A stretch of 64,000 nt of DNA from Clostridium sp. CAG:914 (GCA_000437895.1 FR902162.1:85232-149231), one strand, 5' to 3'. Shown: positions 9,159 to 17,902, counted from the first letter of the stretch. Numbers and translations are program-made. Notes: generated from the sequence alone by a model not told the origin.

Positions 9159-9461
9159 ATGAACGAAATTATAGAAAATACATTTATTTTTATAGACGAT
9201 TTAGAAAAGTCAGACTTAATTAAAGAATTAACTGAATGCAAAGAAATATTATCAAAAGATAATAAAGTTTTAAATCTAATAAAAGAATATAATAATCTAG
9301 AAGATACAAATATACTATTAAATCTAAAGAAAGAGTTATATCAAAATCATACTTATCAAAGATATATGGAATTATATGATGAATTATATATGTTAGTTAA
9401 AAGCATCAATAAAAAGTATTCAAGTTATCTAGGAGAAAATGTATGTCAGAAAAATACATAA
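9159..9461 (+). CDS. ricF: YlbF/RicF, RNase Y adaptor subunit
   Basis: 100 residues of helical YlbF/YmcA-type sequence (CKEILSKDNKVLNLIKEYN, then HTYQRYMELYDELY). In Bacillus, YlbF (RicF) forms the Y-complex with RicA and RicT, which binds Fe-S clusters and steers RNase Y processing of mRNA. The RicA homologue lies at 57894. No ribosome site precedes the ATG at 9159, and the promoter places the transcript start at this ATG, so leaderless translation is likely. It overlaps pgeF by 19 bases. Confidence 0.85.
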   Translation: MNEIIENTFIFIDDLEKSDLIKELTECKEILSKDNKVLNLIKEYNNLEDTNILLNLKKELYQNHTYQRYMELYDELYMLVKSINKKYSSYLGENVCQKNT

Positions 9462-10102
9462 CTTATAATATAGATAACAATATAGAATGTTACTATACAT
9501 ATAAAGGTTATACATTAGAAAATTTAATTAAAGACTTAAATATAGATAATTACTATATATTAAAACAAATACATTCTAATAAAGTATTTGATATTACTAA
9601 CATACCAAAGAATTATGAAGGAGATGGATTAATAACAAATAAGTCTAATATAGCTTTAGTTACTAAAAGTAAAGATTGTAACAGTATTTTTATAATAGAC
9701 ACTAAAAATAAAATACTAGGTAATATTCATTCAGGATGGAAAGGAACACTTAAAAGTATTATAACAATAGCTATAAATCAAATGAAAGAAAAATATAACA
9801 GTGCATCAAAAGACATAAAAATAGTATTTAATCCATCCATAAGAGAATGTTGCTTTGAAGTAGATAATGATGTATATGATTTATTTATAAAAAAATATAA
9901 AGACAAGTCTTATTATCAAAAAGTAGGTAATAAATATCTTATAAACCTAGTAAAAATAATAAAAGATGATGCTAAAAAATTAGGAATAAAAGAAGAAAAT
10001 ATTATAGATAATAATATTTGTACATTATGTAATAGAAAATTGTTTAATTCACATAGAAATAATGATATAGAATTAAATTATGCATTAATAATAAAGAGGT
10101 AA
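9443..10102 (+). CDS. pgeF: Peptidoglycan editing factor PgeF (laccase-domain/YfiH family)
   Basis: 219 residues with the YfiH family core: HSGWKGT near residue 96, a metal-binding Cys segment (SIRECCFEV near 133), and a final CT(L)C...HR segment. Family members are purine nucleoside phosphorylases or amidases; E. coli PgeF removes wrong L-Ser from muropeptide precursors. It starts inside ylbF behind GGAG and is followed directly by rsmD. In Bacillus this position in the ylb cluster holds ylbG, which is missing here. The activity in this organism is uncertain between nucleoside phosphorolysis and peptidoglycan editing. Confidence 0.88.
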   Translation: MSEKYITYNIDNNIECYYTYKGYTLENLIKDLNIDNYYILKQIHSNKVFDITNIPKNYEGDGLITNKSNIALVTKSKDCNSIFIIDTKNKILGNIHSGWKGTLKSIITIAINQMKEKYNSASKDIKIVFNPSIRECCFEVDNDVYDLFIKKYKDKSYYQKVGNKYLINLVKIIKDDAKKLGIKEENIIDNNICTLCNRKLFNSHRNNDIELNYALIIKR

Positions 10103-10104
10103 TA

Positions 10105-10653
10105 ATGAGAGTAATAAGTGGAATATTAAAAGGTAAAAATATAGAAGGATATAGTATTAGTGGTACTAGACCAACCATGGATAGAGTAAAAGAATCCGTT
10201 TTTTCTACAATTCAAGATAGCATTAAAAATAGTGTAGTACTAGACCTATTTGCCGGTAGTGGACAATTAGGCATAGAAGCAATTAGTAATGGCAGTAAAC
10301 TATGCTATTTTATAGATAACAACAAAGAAGCTACAAATACCATAAAAAAGAATATAGAATTATTAAATATTAAAGACAAATCTATAGTACTTAACTATGA
10401 TTATAAAAAAAGTCTAAATTATTTTAAAGATAATAATATTAAATTTAATATTATATTTGTAGATCCACCATATGACTATGATGTATTAGATAAAGTTATA
10501 TCAAAAATATTAGAATATAATCTATTAGAAAAAAAAGGTATATTAGTAATAGAGCATACTAAAGAAATAAAAGGAGACTATAAAGATTTATACTTATATA
10601 AAGCAAAGAAATATGGATATAAATACATAAACATATACATAAGAAATAACTGA
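10105..10653 (+). CDS. rsmD: 16S rRNA m2G966 methyltransferase RsmD (YlbH)
   Basis: 182 residues, the expected size. SAM motif I is VLDLFAGSGQLGIEA (near residue 46), and the N6/N2-methylase motif DPPYDYD follows near 122. The conserved RPTMDRVKESVFS segment near residue 24 is typical of RsmD. It modifies guanine 966 of 16S rRNA. It is two bases after pgeF, with AGAGGT upstream, and ends with TGA inside a terminator. In Bacillus, coaD normally follows, but it is absent here. Confidence 0.95.
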   Translation: MRVISGILKGKNIEGYSISGTRPTMDRVKESVFSTIQDSIKNSVVLDLFAGSGQLGIEAISNGSKLCYFIDNNKEATNTIKKNIELLNIKDKSIVLNYDYKKSLNYFKDNNIKFNIIFVDPPYDYDVLDKVISKILEYNLLEKKGILVIEHTKEIKGDYKDLYLYKAKKYGYKYINIYIRNN

Positions 10654-10672
10654 TTTAACATAATCAGTTTTT
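10650..10672 (+). terminator. Terminator after rsmD
   Basis: CTGATT (10650-10655) pairs with AATCAG (10662-10667), loop of six, then five T. It closes the ylbF-pgeF-rsmD unit. Confidence 0.85.
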
Positions 10673-10693
10673 ATATTAGTGATAGTAATGGAA

Positions 10694-10747
10694 ATTGTCA
10701 ATAATTATCATAAAGTGTGTAAAATTTAATAGCTAACAGTTGACAAT
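10694..10747 (+). repeat. Inverted repeat upstream of a prepilin gene
   Basis: ATTGTCAA at 10694-10701 and its exact complement TTGACAAT at 10740-10747, separated by 38 bases, lie ahead of the prepilin gene at 10792. The second arm contains TTGACA, which could be a -35 box, though a good -10 box at the right spacing is not evident. It could be an operator or a leader stem. Confidence 0.4.
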
Positions 10748-10791
10748 GACCAAGCAAAATGATAACCTTATATCATAGGAGGAAAATAAAA

Positions 10792-11244
10792 ATGAAAAAA
10801 TTAAACAGAAAAGGTTTTACATTAGTTGAGTTACTAGCAGTTATCATAATTCTAGCTGTAGTAGTAGGTATTACTATACCAACAATTTTAACTACAACAG
10901 CTAATGCCAAGAAAAAAGCATTTGAAACAGCAGCAGCAACAGCAGCAGATTGGTTTGACAGACAATATCAGTCATATTTAATTGGTAATCCAGATTTATC
11001 ACAATATGATGCAGCTTTTGAAACACTTTTCATTGATACTACCAATAAAACATTAAAGCAAACATCGGTAAAAATAGATGCTACATCTTTAATTCAAAAT
11101 GCTGGATTATCAACAAAAAATGTTTTAAAAATGGAAGTAACATTCAATAGTGCTGGAAGATCATGTGTTGAACTAACACCACAACCAGATGGTGATTATG
11201 CTAACATTACTGGTATGCCCACAGCTGAAGGTGGAAATTGTTAA
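10792..11244 (+). CDS. Type IV prepilin-like protein
   Basis: 150 residues. A class III signal peptide is clear: basic MKKLNRKG, then cleavage before FTLVELLAVIIILAVVVGI, with Glu at +5, and a hydrophobic stretch ending near residue 32. The mature part has few tryptophans and two cysteines in the C-terminal region that could form a pilin disulfide loop. The ATG at 10792 follows AGGAGG; an earlier in-frame start is ignored. It has its own terminator and stands alone between rsmD and nfo, with no assembly ATPase, platform or peptidase gene adjacent. Confidence 0.85.
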   Translation: MKKLNRKGFTLVELLAVIIILAVVVGITIPTILTTTANAKKKAFETAAATAADWFDRQYQSYLIGNPDLSQYDAAFETLFIDTTNKTLKQTSVKIDATSLIQNAGLSTKNVLKMEVTFNSAGRSCVELTPQPDGDYANITGMPTAEGGNC

Positions 11245-11246
11245 CT

Positions 11247-11269
11247 AGAAGCAAAAATGCTTCTTTTTT
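11247..11269 (+). terminator. Terminator after the prepilin gene
   Basis: AGAAGCA (11247-11253) pairs with TGCTTCT (11258-11264), loop AAAA, followed by a T run. Confidence 0.88.
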
Positions 11270-11317
11270 CTTTGTGAGTTTTATGATATACTTATCTTAT
11301 AAGAAAGAGGTAAGAAA

Positions 11318-12223
11318 ATGAATGAATTAATTATAGGAAGTCATGTATCATTTAATAATAAAGATCAATTATTAGGGGCTGTTAAAGAAGCAGTATCTTA
11401 TGGAAGCAATACATTTATGTTTTATACGGGAGCGCCTCAAAATACTAGACGAGGAGAAATAAATGATTTTGTGACTTTAGAAGCATATAAATTAATGAAA
11501 GAAAATAATATTGAATTAGATAAAGTAATAGTACATGCTCCATATATTGTTAATTTAGCAAATCCAGATAATATGGAGTTCTCAATTGATTTTTTAACTA
11601 ATGAAGTAGAAAGATGTAATTTACTAGGTATGAAATATTTGGTTCTACATCCCGGTTCTAGCGTTAATGTATCAAGAGAAGAAGGAATTGCTAATATTAT
11701 TAAAGGACTAAATGCTATATTGACAAATAACAATAATATTTGTATATGTTTAGAAACTATGGCAGGTAAGGGTAACGAATTAGGAAGAAACTTTTTAGAA
11801 TTAAAAGAAATTATAGATGGAGTAAATTTTAAAGATTCAATTGGAGTATGTATGGATACATGTCATTTATTTGATAGTGGTATTGATATAACAGATTTTG
11901 ACAAAGTATTAGATGACTTTGATAAACAAATAGGACTAAATTATTTAAAATGTATTCATATAAATGATAGTAAGAATATATTCTCTAGTCATAAAGATAG
12001 ACATGAGAATATAGGGTATGGTAACATTGGTTTTGATATATTAATTAAAATTATATATAATGAAAGAATTAAAAATATACCAAAAATATTAGAAACTCCT
12101 TATGTAGGAAAAACTGATGATGACAAAGAAAGAATATATCCACCATATAAATATGAAATAGAGATGATTAGAAATAAAAAATTTGATACTAGTCTTTTAG
12201 AAAAAATTAGAAATAATGAATAA
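11318..12223 (+). CDS. nfo: Endonuclease IV (AP endonuclease)
   Basis: 301 residues. Zinc-ligand motifs of the family are all present in order: GSHVSF near the start, VLHPGS, CLETMAGKG, CMDTCHLFDSG and CIHINDSK. The enzyme cuts DNA at abasic sites during base excision repair and works downstream of glycosylases such as Ung at 21639. AAGAGGT precedes the ATG. A TATACT at 11287-11292 may be its -10 box. It ends at a hairpin terminator, so it is a single-gene unit. Confidence 0.96.
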   Translation: MNELIIGSHVSFNNKDQLLGAVKEAVSYGSNTFMFYTGAPQNTRRGEINDFVTLEAYKLMKENNIELDKVIVHAPYIVNLANPDNMEFSIDFLTNEVERCNLLGMKYLVLHPGSSVNVSREEGIANIIKGLNAILTNNNNICICLETMAGKGNELGRNFLELKEIIDGVNFKDSIGVCMDTCHLFDSGIDITDFDKVLDDFDKQIGLNYLKCIHINDSKNIFSSHKDRHENIGYGNIGFDILIKIIYNERIKNIPKILETPYVGKTDDDKERIYPPYKYEIEMIRNKKFDTSLLEKIRNNE

Positions 12224-12255
12224 AGTATGTTATTTAAAAAATAATATGCTTTTTT
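12223..12255 (+). terminator. Terminator after nfo
   Basis: AAGTATGTTATT (12223-12234) pairs with AATAATATGCTT (12240-12251) with two G-U pairs, followed by a T run. Confidence 0.75.
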
Positions 12256-12305
12256 CTATCTATCTATGTAATTTAATAAAAAAATAATATTTCACTTAAA
12301 TGTAG

Positions 12306-12334
12306 TTGATATTTTGCCAAATATTTTGTATAAT
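12306..12334 (+). promoter_or_regulatory. Promoter of the SipW/TasA-like locus
   Basis: TTGATA at 12306-12311, a 17-base spacer and TATAAT at 12329-12334, followed by TAGGAG ahead of the ATG at 12360. It is probably the single promoter for the three + strand genes to 16930. Confidence 0.8.
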
Positions 12335-12359
12335 GTTAGAAGAATAGGAGTGTTTTAAC

Positions 12360-13016
12360 ATGGCAGAAAAACCGGAAATGACAGTTGAATATGACAATAA
12401 ATTTGGCGTTAAACATTATAAAGTTAAAGTAATTAAGAAAAAAGAAAATCTTTTTAAATACATTGTAAGTGTATTATCTTATGCTGTTTTTATATGGCTT
12501 CTTCTTATTGGAGGAACACTGCTTTTATATGTAGCAGATATTAAGATAAGAGCCATGAAAGGAGATAATTCTCCACCGGTATTTAATGCTTATGTTGTTA
12601 TGTCTGGTAGTATGTTACCACAGATTAAAATAAAAGATATTGTTGTTACTAAAAGAGTTCCTGAAGAAAGACTTAAAGTTGAAGATGTTATAACATTTAT
12701 TAGTCCAGACGAAAGACTTGGAGGAATAACTATTACTCATAGAATAAAAGAAAAATTTTATGATGATAGTATTAAAGGCTTCTATTATAGAACAAAAGGT
12801 GATAATAATAATATTGCTGATCCAGCTTTAGTTCCTTATGATAATATATTAGGTAAAGTAATACTAAAAATACCTAAATTAGGATATTTACAAGACATAC
12901 TTGCAAGTAAAGGAACAGTTATAATTGTAATAATTATTCCATGTCTAGTAATATTTTCTTATGATATAATGAAGGGCTTAAAGAGTCTAGGAAAAAAGAC
13001 TAAACTTATAAAATAG
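12360..13016 (+). CDS. sipW: SipW-type signal peptidase I
   Basis: 218 residues. A membrane helix lies near 35-60, the catalytic Ser is in VMSGSMLPQI (near 83) and the partner residue is His in ITHRI (near 126) rather than Lys. This Ser-His arrangement marks the archaeal/ER-type (SipW) branch. TKGDNNNIADPALV follows, and a second helix lies near 184-204. SipW in Bacillus processes TasA and TapA for biofilm fibres. Both downstream genes carry TasA-like beta domains, so they are probable substrates. The gene starts the operon behind TAGGAG. Confidence 0.92.
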   Translation: MAEKPEMTVEYDNKFGVKHYKVKVIKKKENLFKYIVSVLSYAVFIWLLLIGGTLLLYVADIKIRAMKGDNSPPVFNAYVVMSGSMLPQIKIKDIVVTKRVPEERLKVEDVITFISPDERLGGITITHRIKEKFYDDSIKGFYYRTKGDNNNIADPALVPYDNILGKVILKIPKLGYLQDILASKGTVIIVIIIPCLVIFSYDIMKGLKSLGKKTKLIK

Positions 13017-13026
13017 GAGTTATTTC

Positions 13027-14676
13027 ATGAGTAAGAAAAAATATGATGTAGTAGAACTTAACAAAAAAGAAAATAAAATACTACTTGAAAAAAAACAAAA
13101 TATGTTCATTTTGTTCTTAAATAAAATGGGACCATTATTTTCTATATTATTACTATTAATAGGCATTGGATTAGTGTCTCTAAGTTTAATGTTAGTAACA
13201 AAAAAATTACTAGTGTCTGAAGAACCTAATATCAAAGATGCTAAAATAACAGTTAAGTTTTTAGATGACATATCAGATGTTACAATGAAGAATATTACCC
13301 CTATACCAGAAAATACTGCTGTGAATAGCTTTAAAAATAGTAATGTATTTGCATCTAATGGGGAAATTCTTATATATAAAAAAGTAGAAGCAAGTAGTTA
13401 CATAATATATTATTTTAGTGATAAAAGTGCTTTAAAATTAAATAAAGAAGATAATACAGTTATTAGAATTGCTCCCATAAATAATGAATATGGCATAAGT
13501 GATAATGGTACAATCAATATGAGCACTAAAATGAGTAATATAAACATAGATAATATAAAAGATACTAACTATGGAAAAATAACATATTTTACTGATGGAA
13601 GTGCTTTAATTACTAATAGTGATATAGATATGTTTGTAAGAAATAGTCTAGATATAAAAGAAAATTATATTTCTAATAATAAAGTATCTTATTTAAAAAA
13701 TACTAATATTGAAAATGGTAAAGAAATAAATAACTTTTATGATGGAAGTATGTTAATTAATTATAATGGTACAAATTATATTGTAAGAAATAATGATGAT
13801 ATAAAAGTAAATGGAAAAAATATAACATTTCCAAATAACAATCAAGCAACATTAACAGAAAGTATATCATTAGAACATAATATAAGAATAGATTATTATA
13901 GTGATGGATCTGCTATTGTTAAAGACGGCAGTAAAATAATTAGTGTAAGAAAAAGTAACAGTATTATTATAAAAAACAATACTTTAATAGAAATAATTGA
14001 TAATGTTGAAGTAAGTATTGCATCAACTAAAGATAATACCACATACTATACAAATGGAAGTGCTATGACAAAATATAATGATTTATTAGTGTTTGTTTCT
14101 GATAATTCACAAATTAAATATAAAGATAATAATGTTAATATTGAAGATAATTATAAAGAATTAACTCGTGAAAGTCATTTAAATAATGAAGATATATTTA
14201 TATTTGATGATATAACTATTGTTACTAAAGATAATAAAACAATTATAACTAATACTAGCAATGTTATCATGGATAGTGATGGATATGTAAAAGAAATTAT
14301 TAATAATACAATTGAAGATGATAAATTTTCCTTTACTATATCTAATGATACTAATGAAGAAATTAATTATAGAGTAGTTATAGAGTCATCAGAAAAAACA
14401 ACTCTAGATACGAAGTTTATGAGATATATTTTAAGTTATAATAATATATATACTAATCCTAGCAAATTAGAAGATAATATTTGGAAATATGATAAATTAA
14501 GTGAAAAATTAAACTTAAATGGTATTAATTATATTCTATTAGAAAAAAGTCTAGAGGCATATCAAATGGATGAAATATCTTTGATGTTATGGACTGATTA
14601 TGAAACTATTCCTAATTCTATGATGAATAAAGCATTTTTAGGAACAATAAAAGTATATTCTTGGATTAACGAATAA
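13027..14676 (+). CDS. Membrane-anchored beta-repeat protein with TasA-like C-terminal domain
   Basis: 549 residues. A basic N-terminus is followed by one hydrophobic segment (about 38-60), then at least five repeats whose signature is Y-Y/F-x-D/N-G-S-A/M, near residues 128, 187, 236, 289 and 339, each followed about 11-15 residues later by a V/I-x-V-R-like strand. The spacing is 50-59 residues. The last 115 residues (FTISNDTNEEINYRVVIE onward, ending GTIKVYSWINE) resemble the TasA/camelysin beta-sandwich. No LPXTG-type sorting signal is visible. I do not know a named family for the repeats. It likely projects from the membrane and may be a fibre subunit or anchor processed by SipW. Confidence 0.7.
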   Translation: MSKKKYDVVELNKKENKILLEKKQNMFILFLNKMGPLFSILLLLIGIGLVSLSLMLVTKKLLVSEEPNIKDAKITVKFLDDISDVTMKNITPIPENTAVNSFKNSNVFASNGEILIYKKVEASSYIIYYFSDKSALKLNKEDNTVIRIAPINNEYGISDNGTINMSTKMSNINIDNIKDTNYGKITYFTDGSALITNSDIDMFVRNSLDIKENYISNNKVSYLKNTNIENGKEINNFYDGSMLINYNGTNYIVRNNDDIKVNGKNITFPNNNQATLTESISLEHNIRIDYYSDGSAIVKDGSKIISVRKSNSIIIKNNTLIEIIDNVEVSIASTKDNTTYYTNGSAMTKYNDLLVFVSDNSQIKYKDNNVNIEDNYKELTRESHLNNEDIFIFDDITIVTKDNKTIITNTSNVIMDSDGYVKEIINNTIEDDKFSFTISNDTNEEINYRVVIESSEKTTLDTKFMRYILSYNNIYTNPSKLEDNIWKYDKLSEKLNLNGINYILLEKSLEAYQMDEISLMLWTDYETIPNSMMNKAFLGTIKVYSWINE

Positions 14677-14692
14677 CTAGAAAGGTGGTACT

Positions 14693-16930
14693 ATGGAAGA
14701 AATATTAAATAAAAAAAATTATATTTTATTAATAGCAATTATTTTTGTGGCCGTTTCTTTATCAGGTACCACATATTCATTGTTTATTAAAGTAGATGAT
14801 ACTAATCAATTTAATTATAAAACAGGTATATTAGATCTAGAATTCCAAGAAGAAAACATCATTGAATTACCAGAAGCTTTCCCTGTTAGTGACACTAAAG
14901 GAATGTCTTATGAACCGTACACTTTATCAGTTAAAAATATAGGAACAATTGCATATATCTTTGATTTAAAAGTATCTGATAATGATGATAATAAACTAAT
15001 TAATAGTAAATATATTAAAGTACAAATAGATGATAATTTACCAATAACACTACAAAATAGTAATAATACATTAAAGAAAAATATAATTTTATATCCAGGG
15101 GAAACAATAAAATTTAAAATAAAAATGTGGTTAGATATAAATACTCCAAATACTGAACTTGGAAAACAATTTAATGCTACATTAATTACCAGTGGCAGTT
15201 CATTTTATAAAACTTTAGATGAAAGTGGAGCTAACCACCCAAGTCTAGAAGATAATATGCTTCCTGTATATTATGATGAATATAACAAGGTATGGAAAAA
15301 AGCTGATGAAAGTAATTTAGATGCTAGTTATAAATGGTATGATTATGATGATAAAATGTGGGCTAATTCTATAGTTTTAAAAGATGGAGAAAAGGTTATT
15401 CATGATATATCAAGTAAAAATAATAATATAAAAAATATAAGTAATATAAATGTAATTGATAAAAATTTAATATTAGAAAATAATAAATTAGATATAAATT
15501 TAAGTAAGTATATTAATAAGAACATAAGTATTGTAGAAAGATTGGCTTTAAATGACTTAAAGCATAATGATATAGATATTATTTCAAGCGATGGATTTAA
15601 TTTAAGATATAATACTAAAAATAATAATTTTATTATAGATATAAATGGATTTAATATAACATCTAATAAATATATTATTGAGGAAAATAAATTTTATATT
15701 ATAAGTCTTACTATGAGTGATAAAGACATAAATCTATATATAAATGGTAGTAGTGTTTTAAATTATAGTATGGCAATCAATACAAATTATAATATATTAA
15801 CTATTGGTGGTATAGGAAATGTTTTAGTTAGTGATTTATATGTATATAATGATATATTGACAAGTAAAGAAGTAAATAATAATTATAGGGATAATCTAAT
15901 ATTAATAACTGATAATTTAGTAAGTGGATATAATAATTTTTATCCAATGACAACGGATAGCTATTATAAAAGTAGTCCTTTAGGAACTACTATTAAAGAT
16001 AGTGATATAAATGAATTTTATGTATGGATACCAAGATTTAAGTATCGTTTATGGAATGTTACTGGAGAACCTAATATAAGTTCTTATGATGCTTACACTA
16101 AAGGAATAGATATATCTTTTGAAAAAAATAAAGAAAGTGGAGGAAGTATATACTGTAAAGATAATATTTGTTATAGTGATGAGGGGAGAATAATACCTTT
16201 AACACAAAATGATAATGACAAATACTATACACCAAGTAGTTTTACTAACAATGAGGAATTATTAGGATTTTGGGTTGGTAAGTACGAAGTATCTAATGGT
16301 TGCAAAGATAATTGCCTAACCAATAGCAGTAACTTTACTATACTACCTAATCAAGAATCATGGAGAAATAATAATTTATCTAATTATTATGAAGCTATAA
16401 AAGGTAAAGCAAACAGTTATCATATAATAAAAAATAGTGAATGGGGAACTATAAGTTATCTATCACATTCAAAGTATGGAATATGTTCTAACATGAAATG
16501 TACAGAGATAACTTCAAACAATACATATATTTCAGGAAAAGACGAAAAAGACAGTACTACAGGAAACATCTATGGAGTATATGATATGGCAGGAAGTGCT
16601 TCAGAATTTGTTATGGCAAATTATTCCACAAATAATTCTTTAGCACTAAATAATAGTAATTTCAAATATAACACTACTATCCCTAGTACTGATTATGATT
16701 TGTATAGTGGTACTAACTTTATCTTAGGAGACGCTACAAAAGAAATACTTTTGTCATCGTCAAATACAGGTGCTTGGTACAACAATTACTCTGTATTTAT
16801 CGACAAAGTAAATAACTGGTTTATACGTGGTGGAATGGCTGGAAATGAAGTTGGTAATGGAATATTCTACTATAATGCTACTAGTGATAATCAAAGCGAA
16901 TATATATCCACAAGAGTAGTTATTAGATAA
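14693..16930 (+). CDS. Secreted TasA-like / LamG-like / formylglycine-enzyme-like protein
   Basis: 745 residues. The N-terminus (hydrophobic segment 11-30 ending SGTTYSLF) fits a SipW-dependent signal peptide. Residues about 40-170 form a TasA-like domain (YTLSVKNIGTIAY, LYPGETIKFKIKMWLD). Residues about 240-400 look like a LamG/concanavalin lectin fold (FYIISLTMSDKDINLYINGS). Residues about 440-745 resemble the FGE-sulfatase/C-type-lectin-like fold, with YVWIPRFKYRLW, GFWVGKYEVSNG, GVYDMAGSASEFVM, WFIRGG and a final TRVVIR. The FGE-like part is probably a binding domain, not an enzyme. No sortase motif is present. It is the last gene of the operon, behind AAAGGTGG. Confidence 0.75.
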   Translation: MEEILNKKNYILLIAIIFVAVSLSGTTYSLFIKVDDTNQFNYKTGILDLEFQEENIIELPEAFPVSDTKGMSYEPYTLSVKNIGTIAYIFDLKVSDNDDNKLINSKYIKVQIDDNLPITLQNSNNTLKKNIILYPGETIKFKIKMWLDINTPNTELGKQFNATLITSGSSFYKTLDESGANHPSLEDNMLPVYYDEYNKVWKKADESNLDASYKWYDYDDKMWANSIVLKDGEKVIHDISSKNNNIKNISNINVIDKNLILENNKLDINLSKYINKNISIVERLALNDLKHNDIDIISSDGFNLRYNTKNNNFIIDINGFNITSNKYIIEENKFYIISLTMSDKDINLYINGSSVLNYSMAINTNYNILTIGGIGNVLVSDLYVYNDILTSKEVNNNYRDNLILITDNLVSGYNNFYPMTTDSYYKSSPLGTTIKDSDINEFYVWIPRFKYRLWNVTGEPNISSYDAYTKGIDISFEKNKESGGSIYCKDNICYSDEGRIIPLTQNDNDKYYTPSSFTNNEELLGFWVGKYEVSNGCKDNCLTNSSNFTILPNQESWRNNNLSNYYEAIKGKANSYHIIKNSEWGTISYLSHSKYGICSNMKCTEITSNNTYISGKDEKDSTTGNIYGVYDMAGSASEFVMANYSTNNSLALNNSNFKYNTTIPSTDYDLYSGTNFILGDATKEILLSSSNTGAWYNNYSVFIDKVNNWFIRGGMAGNEVGNGIFYYNATSDNQSEYISTRVVIR

Positions 16931-16934
16931 TAAT

Positions 16935-16967
16935 AAAACTGATTAGAATTTTTTACTAATCAGTTTT
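16935..16967. terminator. Bidirectional terminator between the surface gene and sortase
   Basis: AAAACTGATTAG (16935-16946) pairs with CTAATCAGTTTT (16956-16967), loop of nine. T runs occur on both strands, so it serves both convergent genes. Confidence 0.9.
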
Positions 16968-17829
16968 ATTTATATTCAGCTTTAATCATTTTAGCATGAA
17001 TAACAATTCTTTTTGTACTATCATTATTACAAGTAGATAAAGTTAAAATTTTATCTTCCGTTGAAATATCTTCATTAAAATCATATATGCTTCTTCCTTT
17101 AATCGTATCAACAAACTTTTGATGTTCTTCCTCTGTTTCAAAATAAGTCTTTAAGTAATATACTTCTGTTTTAATCATATATATTGAAAATATTTTCCAT
17201 ACAGTATTAGAGGTAGGAGTGGATACTTTGATATAATGATTATCGACATTAGTATACCAACTATCTTTTAAACACCAAGTTAATGTACTAAACATCGTAT
17301 CTGTTCTTGTATTATGAGCATAAATAATAGAATTATTACCAAAATATTTAAAATCATCACGATAGTCAGCATAAACCCAACCACTACGATTACTTTTTTT
17401 ATTAAAATCATGTTTTAAATAGTATGCATTATCACTCGTTTGTACAACTGGATAATTAACATTAGTATTATTAACCTTAATCCACCCCACAGTATCGCTG
17501 TTTTTGGATAATAATTCCCCAAAATCAACATTCATAAAACTAATATTCTTATATTTGTCTTCACTATCTGGATAATATTCAACATAATCAATAGTTTCTT
17601 GCTTTTCATCTTTTAAAGCTTCTGTAGTTTTTAAAATATCGTTTGTAAGAAAATCCAACTTCAATTGCTGAACATACCACTTAGAACAAATAAATACACA
17701 AATAAGATAAGTACCTAATGTCAAAGATAAAATAATTATAGGTATAACAGGTTTACCATTGTACTTAATTTCATTTGCTTTCTTTGGATTAAATAATGTT
17801 ATAATACCCTGTATAAAATATTTTGGCAT
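16966..17829 (-). CDS. srtB: Class B sortase
   Basis: 287 residues from ATG 17829. One membrane helix lies near residues 27-50. The catalytic region shows SrtB hallmarks: YYLKHDF, SGWVYADYRDDF, the catalytic His in YAHN, Cys in LTLSTC (near 264) and Arg in KRIVIHAK. Sortases attach proteins to peptidoglycan or polymerise pili. It is convergent with the SipW/TasA-like genes. The ATG at 17829 has no ribosome site; the frame stays open upstream to a strong GGAGGTG at 17883-17889, where only ATA or ATT codons could serve as start (for example ATA 17877), which would add 16 residues. No sorting-signal substrate is visible in the window. Confidence 0.9.
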   Translation of the reverse strand: MPKYFIQGIITLFNPKKANEIKYNGKPVIPIIILSLTLGTYLICVFICSKWYVQQLKLDFLTNDILKTTEALKDEKQETIDYVEYYPDSEDKYKNISFMNVDFGELLSKNSDTVGWIKVNNTNVNYPVVQTSDNAYYLKHDFNKKSNRSGWVYADYRDDFKYFGNNSIIYAHNTRTDTMFSTLTWCLKDSWYTNVDNHYIKVSTPTSNTVWKIFSIYMIKTEVYYLKTYFETEEEHQKFVDTIKGRSIYDFNEDISTEDKILTLSTCNNDSTKRIVIHAKMIKAEYK

Positions 17830-17902
17830 AGTTATAACAGTTTTTAGTCCTAAGAAAAACCATCTAAAAATATCTATTATAACACCTCCATATTCTTATA
17901 AA

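Noticed and set aside
10105..10653. Alternative genetic code with TGA as tryptophan
   Set aside because: TGA serves as a normal stop in rsmD and tsaE, and tryptophan is coded by TGG throughout.
12360..17829. LPXTG- or NPQTN-type sorting signals for the sortase
   Set aside because: None of the neighbouring proteins ends with such a motif, helix and basic tail, so no sortase substrate can be named.
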